From Plicaturopsis crispa FD-325 SS-3 (lineage: Eukaryota > Basidiomycota > Agaricomycetes > Amylocorticiales > Amylocorticiaceae), in the NCBI GenBank assembly GCA_000827205.1, contig KN832555.1, forward strand, positions 2,116,179 through 2,180,178: a stretch of DNA of 64,000 nucleotides, written 5' to 3'. Position 1 is the stretch's first letter. Every line of letters begins with the position of its first letter. A program made the position numbers and the translations under genes. The notes beneath the pieces are model-generated. The model made no database searches and was not told where the DNA came from. It worked only from the letters and a program-made list of their open reading frames with translations. Positions 33,743 to 44,820 of this stretch are shown in pieces.

Positions 33743-35194
33743 TAATTATAGAGAAACGTGAAAAAGTGGCGCTGTAAAGTTCGAACGCGTCTTGACAAGA
33801 AACTCAGCACGTGGCAAACTTTGCACCTTCCCGGTGTTCCCACGTTCTCGAGTGGTTCAGGACGGTGCAATGTGCGGCACAGCGCAAAATACATGCACGC
33901 GATATGCACGGATAAAATTTTATTTGCAGTACATAGAAGAGAAACAACGTTCATAGGCGTGCCAGTGCCCGCTTGCGTTGCTTTGGGAGCTCAAAGACTG
34001 ATAAAACGGCTAACGGTAAAGCTTTTCAACGCGTACTATTCATTTTGAAATGGGCCATCATCGTGGTACGTCTACCTGCCTCTCCCTGGCAGATGCTGCG
34101 TGCAAACCTACCAGAAAAATCTGTCTGCAATATGTATCTGAAGAGCAGAAATCCACGAGCCACCGTGAACTTGCGCCACATTGTATCTAGCCGAAGCTCA
34201 AAGTTTCCCACGGTCTGCGTATAAAGTCTTCGCGTCTCGACAATTTTCGTTTCTCTGATTCTTCCACAATCAAAATCGCCCATGATGAGAACCGCCGGTG
34301 CAGCGAGTCGAGCGCGACCCTCCCAGGATGGGTCGGCGATGACAGCGCCCGTTCGGCACCCTTACCTTGTTACATCAAAGGGACGGGCTTGTCTAGCTCT
34401 GACGGCGTCTTCTTGTTTTGTGGGAGCCTGCTTTCGTCTTGTATCTTGCCAACGATGGACTATGCCTGCTCCGCTGTTTTTGAGTCGTGTGTAATTCAAC
34501 ACTGCCGGAGTGTCCAGGCTGGAATGTTGGCCGGGGTCTTGACGGAATTTGTACGTCGCCTCAGTGCGTATACCTCCACGCTCTCCGTTACCCGGCATAG
34601 CCCTAGGCTCTGCGAACTTCTTACAGCCCTTTACTTGAAGCTTGAGAACTCGACACTAGCGTTCCCATCAACTAATTATGATCAGGTGAGTGAGTGCTCT
34701 GTCGCCCTACGGACCTCCGTGCAGCAGGTTTCAGCTCCAGGACAACCAGCACGCTCTTCATGCTACTGTACGATTCTGTACCAATATCTTTGACACCAAT
34801 ACAGCCATTTTGAAAACATATGTTCTATCGCGGGCGTTGAGTAGCAAACATGGTGAACATTTGAATTCAGTCTGAGTTGAGATGTGCACGGAACTGCACA
34901 GGATTGCACCTAAGTACCACGCGCCGTGCGGGCAGAAAAGACCGCGTCGATATGTCAAGGAGTGCCTGATTGCCGTGCGGACACAGGGAGCAACTGCAGT
35001 TCGTGAACAACTCACCTGCCGTGCACCGTGCCACTGACAATCACCAGTATCTTTGCGCTGTTACTGCCCCTGGTACTGATATCCTTCGTTCATTCTCCAT
35101 TGTATCGGCCAATAATCCTTTTTTTCTCAATTCATACAGTCTTTTCTGCGGGATTGGCCCGTCCGCTCATCGCCCCTCGAGACACCAAGACACG
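33743..35194. other. Long divergent intergenic region
   Basis: This 1,452-bp gap lies between divergent starts. It holds only short frames, apart from the DUF6533-like piece on the minus strand (listed separately). No RNA gene or repeat is apparent. Confidence 0.45.
34060..34283 (-). pseudogene. Possible isolated fragment of a DUF6533-type membrane protein
   Basis: A minus-strand frame from ATG 34283 contains VGNFELRLDTMWRKFTVARG and FLLFRYILQTDF, ending at a good GTAGGT donor. The spacing of Glu, Trp-Arg-Lys and Arg-Tyr resembles the start of basidiomycete DUF6533 seven-helix proteins. The expected preceding helix and the following 250 residues are absent: only 540 bp remain before the nucleoporin gene. 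It is either a truncated remnant or a chance match. Confidence 0.25.
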
Positions 35195-36864
35195 ATGCTT
35201 TTTAGGGCCGCAACGTTCATTTCAGCGCTCTCGGTAGCCAACGCCGCTTTCACGTTCTCTTTTGGTGATACATCGGAGTGCGGAGACCTGGACATTACAT
35301 GGAATGGTGAGTACACTCGGTCTTGCGAGTCGGCATGGTAAAATGATTTTCGTGGCATGTTAGGTGGCACAGCGCCATTTACTCTGGAGCTCATTCCAGT
35401 GAGTGAGAGCGTTTGGTCCTCCTCATTTTGCCTTGACATTCGTTTGTACAGGCCTTTGGTACCTCACGACATATATCCGTACCCAGTTCCGCGTTTTCCA
35501 ATGGCAAAGGATCATTCCAAACAACACTTCCGCTCAAAAAGACGCAGAAATTCCTAATGTCGATGTCCGACGCATCAGGATTTGCCTCGGCGGGTCTTTC
35601 GGAAGTGCTCGTGGTCGCAGATCCAAAGAGCGGGGCCTCTGCCTGCAACACGACCGACCCTGGACCAGCCTTTAGCTACGAACTCAATACTGCGCTGCAG
35701 CAGTGCAGGTGCGCTCGACACTATGAATGTCAAGAGGATGCATTTAACGGTCGATGGATATTGTTAGGCCATATACCTTCAGTGGCTACTCGACTGCCGT
35801 TCAGCCCATTACTATTACGGTCAGCTCACAGTTCGCGTTAATTGGGACAATGGCTGAAACGACTTTTGTCTAGGGTATGATCCCTGGTGGCAGTGTCTTC
35901 AAACTTCATCCCTCCAAAGGCGTGACCTCTTATGACTGGACTGCCAACGTGGCAGCTGGTTCCCCCATCATCTTCAATGTCGTAGACGCACAGAACAGAG
36001 AGGGTGGTGACTCCGACCTGTTACAGATTGGAAACTCAGACGAGACGAGCTGCCTAAACTCGAATTCGCCGACGACCACCTCTAACGCGCCGGCAGCCGC
36101 ATCGCAAACATCGGCCGCGCCCGCTGCTACAACGGTGGCGAGTGGACCAACCATTTCAATAGGTGCCATTGCAGGTATGGAGCATAGGTGTTTATCCTTG
36201 TGGCGCTGTCGCTGATATGTCCGCATTTTTAGGCACTGCTGTTGGCGGCCTAATTGCCCTTGCGGTGCTGGTCACTCTCGGCCTGTTTTTCCTGCGCAAA
36301 CGTCGTAACGGCGGAGCCGGCGGCATTGAGACGAATTCTGAATGGCGGCGCTCGCGGCGCGTCAACTCCGTCAATCTTTTATACGATCCCAACCAGACGC
36401 CCCGCATCTCGAACTCCAACGGATACCATCCCGCCGACACATCCTCCGCCACGGCACCCATAGACCCACCGCCAGAATTCATGGAGAGCAACCACTATGC
36501 GCCGAGCCCGTTCATACTACCTCAGATGAATCAAGAGATCGAGGCTTTCCCGCTTAGAACACCTACATCTTCTGACGGCAGCCGCCCGTCGATGGCCATG
36601 TCGCCTGCCGCGCGGCGGAAGGCTTCGTTGGCGGGGAGGAGGGACAGTCACGTCATGCCGTCGCGGCTTGTCGTCCACACCGATGCTGAGGAGGTAGTAG
36701 AGGAGCTGCCGCCACAGTATACGGATCGGAGGACGACGTCGATTGAAGATCAATCGTTGTCGGCAATGTCGTTTGGAGAGACGTCCTCCACGAACTTACT
36801 TCCGTCGCCGGGACTGCAGTCCTCGTTCCCGTCATCATCGTCGTCGTCTCGGCCACCACGATGA
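35195..36864 (+). CDS. Secreted-type single-pass transmembrane protein
   Basis: MLFRAATFISALSVANAAFT is a clear signal peptide. The ectodomain follows over several exons (FSFGDTSECGDLDITWNGG, TAPFTLELIPAFGTSRHISV, LNTALQQCRPYTFSGYSTAV, GGSVFKLHPSKGVTSYDW), then a Ser/Thr/Ala stalk. One membrane helix, VGGLIALAVLVTLGLFFLRK, leads into a basic stop and a disordered cytosolic tail of about 190 residues (LLYDPNQTPRISNSNGYHPA, EEVVEELPPQYTDRRTTS) containing a PPQY motif that could bind a WW domain. Proteins of this layout are frequent in Agaricomycetes and are uncharacterised; a cell-wall sensor role is a guess from topology. Confidence 0.78.
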
Positions 36865-37326
36865 CCTGCCACTCACATCCCACGCCCCTTGCTCGCCCGT
36901 GTACATACTATGGATTCCGTTCTTGCTTTCGCGGAGTCTCCTGGACCGTAATTCTTTGGGCTTATTTATTAGGTCCCTCTCTATTTGCTCCACCCACATC
37001 TCGGCCTCACGTTGATACCTGTCCCGCGTATACCAAACCCGGACGCACACATCTTATCCGTATCTACGCACTTATGGCAGTAATGTGAAACAACTTAACT
37101 TGCAAACCCTTACAAACTGGCCTACTGAGCGCTGAGCAATGCACATCGACGACCAAGAGCCCAATTACACCTTGTATAACCCAAGAAAAAAGCATTCGAA
37201 GATTGCTATATGCATCCAGCAATGTTCTATGTTTAAATACTCTTACATCGTAAGTAGCAGCAACAAGCGGGGCGGGTAGGAGAACAGGACATTCTCTCCC
37301 GAATACACATGGTCCGAGTGGGAGAG
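36865..37326. other. Intergenic, convergent 3' flanks
   Basis: This 462-bp gap lies between converging genes. Nothing recognisable is seen. Confidence 0.5.
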
Positions 37327-39468
37327 ATCAGAAATGTTCCTGGGGTCATAAAATGATTAGATGGGAGCCTCGGTACTTGCAAGCTAGGGCTTACCTTCGC
37401 AAATGTGAAGTCGACGTTAGCGGAGGTGTGGTGAACGGTGGCCTCCTTGATAGCCTTCGCAAGGACACCAGGCCCACAGAAGTAGGTCTAGACGCGCGGA
37501 AGATGTCAGTCTGATGATAAAATTGTCGTCGAGCAAAATAACGTACCCCGACTGTGGTCTTCAACTGGGAGTTGCTGCCCGGAATGTACTGTCCGGCTTC
37601 AATTGCCTGCTTCATCTTCCCATAGATTCCCTTCCAGTCAGGCCGCCCGAACATCGTGCGTGTGCGCAGGAGGGTGAGGGGATCGTACGCCGCGCCAGCG
37701 TCGTTGACCGCGATGTTCCACATCATGTCCTGGTCAATCTTCTGCGTGAGGTAGATGTTGATGCGCAGGAAGTTGGCTGGATATCACAATATAGGTCAGG
37801 CTCGAGAGAAAGACGAAGAGAGGAACGCGTATACGCACGGTCCACTTGGGCAGCCTCGACTTCTTGTAGGAGACTCTGGAACCATCCGAACGATGGTGCA
37901 TCACGGCAGACCCAGAAGAATTCGACGCGGCGGAGCGAGCCGAGGTTGCCCTTCTTCTGGCGGTACCATATGTGCTTCAGGATGGACGCGAAAGGAGTGA
38001 CACCTACGAAATCGAAATTGTCAGAGACGATACCCAGGCATTGCTTTGCTCGGGTGCTTACCGATACCAGCGCCAATGAGAACAGCGACTTCGACGTCAA
38101 ACACGTCTTCCGCGGGAGCACCGAAGGGTCCATCAATACGCACGGCCGGGAGCGGGCGTCCGCCTGAGTTGTTGTCGATCTCGACGTAGTCACCGCGCAG
38201 CCCCATGATACCAGCGTCCTCCTTTTCGCTTCCTTTCATCGCGGCCGCAGTCATAGCTTTAACAACGGATGGGCCGGCACCAAGACGCTCTCCGAGGGCT
38301 TGCGTGAAGTCGCCGACTTGACGGATGTGCACGGAGACGTACGGGTCCTCCGGTGCAGACGTGATGGTAAACTGGTACGCGGTTCAGAATAGACATCGAA
38401 CAAAATTGGTAGCGATACACACCGGATGCCATTGCCAACGAGAGATCTCGGGAACTTGGATGAATAGCCACTGTCCAGCGGTGTACTTGAAACTCGGCTT
38501 GATGATACGAAGCTCCATGGCACCTACACCGACACTAAGCACCTTGCTCTCATAGGCACGTAGGCCCGACAGACGTACCACTAGGGTGCACAAGAACCTT
38601 CGACAGTCTCGTGGCCCTCCTCGCCCTGTATTCTCTGTACATACGCTCGCCAAAGTACAAAATCCCCGGCCAAATCGTGAACCGCCAACTCTCATACCCG
38701 AGACAGAACTCGGTATTGTAGAACGGGAACGTGTCGGTATACGCGGGGTCCGCAGAGTCGCGGACAAAGCACCCAGTGGCATGCGCGTACAGGCCGATCA
38801 TGAAGAAGAACGCGAGGTGGTGCGTGTACCAGAACGCCTCGAAGCATTGGTTGCGGATCTTGTGGTGCGCGGTCGTGTACATGAGCAGCATAATCAGGAG
38901 CATGAAGTGCCCCGTGATGCCGCCTGCCTGCGTGTAGTGGATGTCTACAGCTCTTTCCGGGCGGACCTCTGCGCACCGTTGTGAGTTAGTAAATAGCCGG
39001 GAAGGACAAGCATAGTGGACGTACGGGTGATTTCGACGTTGATAAAGTTGACGTAGTGCGCTGTGGTGTGGACCATCGCCCAGAAAGCCATAGAGTACGC
39101 GACCTGCCTGTGGAACCAGATGTTCTCGTCCGCAGGGAAGAGCCATGCCAATTTCGGGCGCACGACGCGAATAATGTTGCGCAGCATAGGTACAAGGATC
39201 ATGAACCCGTCGAAAGCGAGCACAAGTCCGGCACCTCGAGATATCCAGACGGAGAATTTCAGGCCATTGAGCGCTGCTAACTTCTGGTTTGTTGCCTGTA
39301 CCCGGGAGTCTATCTGTAAGAAACCACCAAGTTGTAGTACAAGAAATTGCTGCTTACCTGACTATGCCACCCATAGCCGAAGAGGAAGAACTGGACGCCA
39401 TACCAGATAACATTGAAAGCGAGTCTTCTAGGAACGAGGAACTCTCGCTGGAACCAGTTTTCGCCCAT
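37327..39468 (-). CDS. noxA: Superoxide-generating NADPH oxidase A
   Basis: Starts MGENWFQREFLVPRRLAFNV. The six-helix ferric-reductase domain has the haem histidine pairs in AMVHTTAHYVNF and FWYTHHLAFFFMIGLYAHAT. The FAD domain shows AGQWLFIQVPEISRWQWHPF and TITSAPEDPYVSVHIRQVGD. The NADPH-binding parts are GAGIGVTPFASILKHIWYRQ, RTMFGRPDWKGIYGKMKQAI, TYFCGPGVLAKAIKEAT and the invariant end FAKEHF. There are no EF hands and no long N-terminal extension, which separates NoxA from NoxC and NoxB. In fungi NoxA with NoxR and Rac makes superoxide for fruiting, hyphal fusion and polarity. Short introns occur at about 37336-37394 (before EHF), 37490-37545 and 37775-37838, among others. Confidence 0.92.
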
Positions 39469-39948
39469 ACCGGCGTGTGTGATGGTCGATTATTGCCCGT
39501 GTGCTGGGATCGTGTGTGCGACTAGAGTAATAAACGAGTGGGGTCCGGATCCGGCCAGACGAGGAAACGGAGAGGCAAGCAGGAGAGAGCAGTTAAAGAG
39601 AGAAAGCAAAAGGCGCAGCCAGACGAAGAGAAAGGACAAGGAGAATGTGGCAGCGGATGATGGACTTGTCCGTTTCATTCTGGCCAGAGCGCCGTGGCCA
39701 AGCCGTGGCCATGGTGATCTCCCTCTCCCTTGGACTTGGTTCACTGTCTAATTTTGGTTTCTCGCGCACTCTACCATCACGATGAGATCCCGTCTGTACG
39801 TTCTCGCCCAGACAAACGCAGGCCAGACCTGCGCACTCACACTTCACTAAACCCGCTCAACGGATGTACATCAGGCATGGCTCCCGCCAAGGCTGGCTTC
39901 ATTCCGACCAATCGCACGCTGACAATATAATCATCAAGCTGAACCACG
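39469..39948. other. Intergenic promoter of noxA / 3' flank of mad2
   Basis: This 480-bp gap lies between two leftward genes. It holds a purine-rich stretch at about 39580-39650 and no supported gene. Confidence 0.5.
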
Positions 39949-40791
39949 CTACCCCTCATACCTGTACGCCACCATAGCCTCTATTCTGTGCACATCGGTC
40001 TTGAAGCTCCGGAGCTTCACCTGCTGGCTCTTGCTAGCTTCGATAGCAAGCGGATCGGTGTCCACCCACTCGCTCGCGGGGACGTCGGCACTCTCGGACG
40101 TGTAGGCGAGGATATTAAAGACTGTGGGTTCCTTAATCGTGGGAAGGTACGTGACCATAGATATGATCTGCTTGAGGACGTTGCGGATCTCACCCTGCAC
40201 TTCGGACTCGGAGAGTGGCGGTGCGCTGCGTGGAACGGATGAGATGGCATGGTGGTATCATGAAAACACGTGGGCGTACGGTGCAGAGGTGTCTTTGGGT
40301 GCCTCGACCAAGTGGATGTCGAATACCCAGCGCTCCAGCGGTGTGCGTGTATCTTTGGAGATAATAGCAAGCACCAATTGTGTTACGGAACCGGTGAGGA
40401 GCCACTCTGGAAAGTGTCAATTTTGGTTAGAGCCGTCAAAGCAACTCATGCACTCACTGTTGACCTGTGCTAAGATCCTGGAGACATGGTCAGCATGTAA
40501 GCTTCATTGGTGGCGCGCGTCTCGAACGTACTTTTCAAGGTAGTTCTCCAATGCGAGATCTTGTGTCACCAGCACCGTTTGCCCGTACTTCTTCACAAGA
40601 TGAAAGTCATCCGACGGATAAACATCTCGATGGAATAGAATCCTGCACCTCCCATGTCAGTACCTCGCGTCAAAGGATGTGGGGAAATGCACGCACGTGT
40701 TGGCGGCGTATTTGAAGAATTCGGTGACCAGATTGGTCGAGCCCTTGAGAGTGACATGCTGAGGTGTCTTTGACTGCTTCGTAGGTGCCAT
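39949..40791 (-). CDS. mad2: Spindle assembly checkpoint protein Mad2 (HORMA domain)
   Basis: About 200 residues from MAPTKQSKTPQHVTLKGSTN through LVTEFFKYAANT, VKKYGQTVLVTQDLALENYL, KWLLTGSVTQLVLAIISKDT and ERWVFDIHLVEAP to SFKTDVHRIEAMVAYRYEG. This is the full HORMA fold, including the C-terminal safety-belt strands. Mad2 binds Mad1 at unattached kinetochores and then traps Cdc20 to hold the anaphase-promoting complex. Four or five short introns are seen. It shares a 436-bp promoter with the acetyltransferase on the other strand, and an ACGCGT lies 121 bp upstream (40912-40917). Confidence 0.92.
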
Positions 40792-41227
40792 TTTGTGTCG
40801 TTATAATAGATATCTGTGCGGAATATAAGAGGTTGTGGTGGTTGAGAGCAAGGTGGTCGCGAGGACGAACTCGAACTTTGTGAAATGGGCGCGCCCGTTT
40901 CGCTAAGACAAACGCGTACTCCACGTGATGGCAAAGGGCGGTGGCGCGATGATTTACAGTGCGTGTCTTCGTTCCGGAGAACCTCAAACAAAATCGGAGG
41001 CAAGTTTACAACTTGAACTTGCCGTTTTCTCCGGAATATCGCCTTGATTTTGAGGCGATTTCTCGTGGATTCCAGGTGAGTGTGCCCGCTATATGTTTTG
41101 ACGGTTAACAACGCACTTATGACTTGCATCGACGTAGATCAGTAACCCCTAGTACGACGCGTCGCGTTCGAAGTGGGGCATCGACAATTCCATTTATTTG
41201 CACCGTCAAATAAATCTCCTAAGATAT
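40792..41227. other. Divergent intergenic promoter region
   Basis: This 436-bp gap lies between mad2 and the acetyltransferase. ACGCGT stands at 40912-40917. No gene is seen. Confidence 0.5.
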
Positions 41228-42080
41228 ATGTCCGCCTACGGCTCTATCGCCTCGCGTACCGTCGACGCGCCGCCACTCCCGACGACGGCCTGGACAACAA
41301 ACGCATCGTCCCTACTCGTCGTACATCACCTTACACTCAAGACCGCTCGCAAATATAAAGGCCTCATTGAGCATCTCTACAAGGTATTCCACGCCGAGGT
41401 AGAGCGAGGGATGACCTATCCTCAGGAGACCGTCGACACGCAAGACGTGTTCGAGGCTTATTTCTTCGCGGCCGACGTGTTTGTAGGAGTCGTGGGTGAT
41501 GGCCGAACCGTCGACTCGAAGAACCCAGATATAGACAGTCTCCGAGGAGACAGGTCATGGGAAGACTCTATTGCTGGATTCTACTACGTCGGTGCTCATT
41601 TGACATCTTCGTCTCCGTCCGTCACTAATATAGCCGTTAGGTCAAGCCCAATTACCCTGGCCGGTCATCACATGCACGTCCTTTCTTATGAAACATGCAA
41701 TAGTCGTCTTGTTTGACCAAGGGTCTCATAGATTTGCAACGGTGGGTTCGTGGTCAATCCCTCCCATCGTGGACGCGGATACGGCACTACCCTTGGACGT
41801 TCGTATCTTCACTACGCGCCCAAGTTGGGGTACAAAGCCAGTGTATTCAATCTGGTCTATGTAAATAACATCGCCAGCGTTAAGTGCGTGTATCAGTCAT
41901 TTGGTTACTTCCACCTAGCTGTTAACAGAATATCCGACGGATGATCGGTGCAGGATTTGGGAAAGCCTCGGGTTCACAAAGGCGGGTCTCATCCCGAAAG
42001 CGGGGAGACTGCGTCGCCAGGACGGCGATGGTGAGGAGTACGTCGATGCGCATATCTTTTACAAGAGCTTCGAGGAGTAG
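41228..42080 (+). CDS. GNAT N-acetyltransferase, Mpr1-like
   Basis: The ATG at 41228 starts MSAYGSIASRTVDAPPLPTT. The C-terminal GNAT core reads VVNPSHRGRGYGTTLGRSYL (acetyl-CoA pyrophosphate loop, R/Q-x-x-G-x-G/A type: RGRGYG), HYAPKLGYKASVFNLVYVNN, NIASVKLWESLGFTKAGLIP, ending FYKSFEE. An upstream segment, ETVDTQDVFEAYFFAADVFV, and IAGFYYVKPNYPGRSSHICN-like text belong to the same fold. The core resembles yeast Mpr1, which acetylates azetidine-2-carboxylate and proline-pathway intermediates and gives oxidative-stress tolerance. The natural substrate here is inferred only. Two introns lie at about 41587-41645 and 41884-41950. Confidence 0.8.
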
Positions 42081-42224
42081 CCTGTGGGACTGAGATGGAT
42101 GCATGGTATACAATTATAGCGGAGGGCATAGACATGTACAACAGATGGTAAACAATACAAGACATATCCAGTACAAATCAAGTCAAAGATACATCGAACG
42201 AAAGATAACTTACACCTACATAAC

Positions 42225-44508
42225 TCAGCGCCGAGCGACGGCGTCCGCAAACCTCCAGGGCACGAACAGCTCTTTCACCGCGCCAAACACCCCGCTCACC
42301 GTTCTCCGCACGATCGACATGCCCGCAGGCCTCTCACCTCCACCCGCGCCCCCGCTTTCGAGATCCTCGACATACGTGCCGGGGAAGCTCTCCATTTCGG
42401 GCAGTTGAGCAGACTCGAGGTCTGCAGACCGCTCATACTCGTCGGCGAGCCATTCCTGGTTGACGGCACGTAGCGTACGGGGTCCACGGGTCGACGCCGC
42501 GGAAGATTTCTTGACAAATGGGGCGGGAGACCTCACACTAGGGGAAGTGAAGTTTGGGCGAGGGGTGTCGGAGGGCAGCTGTGCGAGAGGGAGAATGGTA
42601 GGGTACCTATCCGCGCTGTCAGGTTTCGATACCTTTGCCGAAGACAACAGTAATGACGTCCGCTGGACCTTGTTCGTCGGAGGCTGATACCGCTCCGCTG
42701 TAGGGCTCAGAAAGTTGAACGCAAGACCCTTGGAGGCGGGAAGCTCTGGTTGCTTCCTCCACGAATCCGGAAGGGGCGGAATGAGCATCGGCCGGTTTTC
42801 CTTGTCGGACGGTTCTGTCCTCGAGTTGTCCTCCTCGTCGGAATCTAGTGGGTACAGCTGAGCAGAGGTAAAGGACAAGATCTTGTCTGTTGCCTGTAGT
42901 TGGTGCGCGTATCGCGCATTGACGAGAGGGTCCACGTATAGGGTCCGCGATTGTCGCCTATCGCTCATCGTTTTCTCGCCGGCAAGTTGAGTATGGCGGA
43001 CAGCACCAGAATCCTCGTACCAGGAAGCATCTGAGTGCGTCCACGATTGGTCTTTGTGCATCGCCGCGAAGGGAATCTCGCCCGCTATGTCGTTCTCCTG
43101 AGTTCGCTGGCGTCTGCGCGCGTCCGCAGATAGGCGTGCGGCGTTGATGTCGGCCGCCACTATATCGTCTGCGCCATACACCGGCGCCATCATGGTTGCT
43201 GCACGGTCCAGAACGAGTTCCAGTCGCGCATCTGCCTCCGCCGCACGCTCCACGGTGCGCAGCCTGGCAGCTGCGCGTTCCGAAATGGCTGACATCAGAG
43301 TATGGATTTCATGCGTGTGCGTGGTGTTGGGGTATTGAGGCTTTGAGGTACTGGCTTCAGGCCTAGCTTGGAGGGGCGGGATGACGAATTCCTGTTGTTG
43401 CTCACTAGCGCACGGGGTACGCAGAGAAGTGCCACTGGACTCGTCGAAGGGGCCACCAGGAACATCCGTGGATCCAGTAGCATCAGACACAGAAACAGAC
43501 GATGATAGAGAGGACCTCGATATCGAACCAGAAGAGCCGTAGATACTCGCGGACCCGGTGGCAATGCCATGGCGAGATTGAAACTCTTGAACTATTGACT
43601 CGAGACGGCCGGCGGGTGGTCCACCGTATCGATTCAGGGACGAGTCAGAAGTATGCATGTCCGAGGCGAGGGCAGCTGAGACGGATCCCTTGCGAGGCTT
43701 GACAGTGATGTCTCCGGCGGATTCTGAACGGTTCACTAGGCTTTGAGGAAGAAAGGCCATTCGAGACTGATTCTCTTTTGAGTCTTTGGAGCCTGAGGGT
43801 TTCGACCTGTGCAGTGCGGTAGTTTCATATCGAATCACAGTATCTTCCAATGGAAGCATAAACGGGTCGTCGCAAGATTGGTCGCCGGCAATGATGGAGA
43901 TGTCGCTGAATGTAGCAGAAGATACTGGCGAGGACGAAGATGAGGTATCGTTTGTAGTTTGAGCCCTTCCGGGACGCTCAGGCGTTGAGGTTTGCCAAGG
44001 AGTGAAGTCGAGAGATCCACTAGGGGTAGTCATAGGTTGCACAGTCCTACGAGTCTCGATCCTTTCGACGGTACTGTGTATTTCTTCGGCGTGGGACCTA
44101 AAGCGATCTTGAATTTCGTCCAGTAATTCGAGAACCTCGCCCGGACCGCTGTAAGCGTTGTCAGTCTGGGTATATTGTAGACCAAGTACATGCATACCGG
44201 CGATTTGGGCTTGCTGTAATGTCACTGTCCCGTCTGTGTTTCCTTGTCAGCGCGTCGTCCTTGATTTTCTTTGCCTTGGGCGGGGACGTCAAATTCGAGA
44301 CTTCACTTGGCCTTCTACGTCCGCCAGCCTTCCTGGGGCGCGGAAGAAGGCGGCGTGAAGTGGGAAGAGTGGCGGGCGTCGGTTTTTGTTGGGGCGGGAC
44401 GCACTGACCGGCAGGCGTGTCGACGTCAAACTCTCTGGCATCGTCACGCCAGGATTGGCGAACCTCCCGACGAGTTGGAGAACTCGGCTTCGGGCCGCAT
44501 TCCGCCAT
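42225..44508 (-). CDS. Hypothetical disordered protein with a short helical region
   Basis: Exon 1 starts MAECGPKPSSPTRREVRQSW (44508) and is basic (RKAGGRRRP). An in-phase intron at about 44247-44310 joins it to RNTDGTVTLQQAQIAGMHVL. The only region that looks folded is the next 70 residues (LGLQYTQTDNAY, EVLELLDEIQDRFRSHAEEI), a probable coiled coil. A second helical part (AISERAAARLRTVERAAEAD) sits near the middle. The rest, over 500 residues, is Ser/Thr/Pro-rich. It ends LFVPWRFADAVARR, a Trp/aromatic amphipathic tail that could touch membranes. I recognise no family. Confidence 0.65.
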
Positions 44509-44820
44509 TGGTAGACAGCTCGCTACGATTGAATCGTAGAGCGGGACCTAGGTATGAGAATATGAGTGTAGATAATAGTGGTTGGAAACAGAGTTGGACT
44601 GCGCGGCGCGGCGCGTCCTTATGCTTTACGTGCACGTGGATGTCGTTCCAAACCCAGCCGCGGCGATGGACTACATTCAACTACGACAAATCAGTACATT
44701 GCACACGACAGAAGAAAACAAGACAACAAACAAATACACCGACAGCATATGCAACATAGGATCCAACGGCATCATGTACGATACATTCCAACCTCCAGAG
44801 AACGACCCGGGGCCAGGCTT
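44509..44820. other. Intergenic
   Basis: This 312-bp gap lies between two leftward genes. No feature is seen. Confidence 0.5.
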
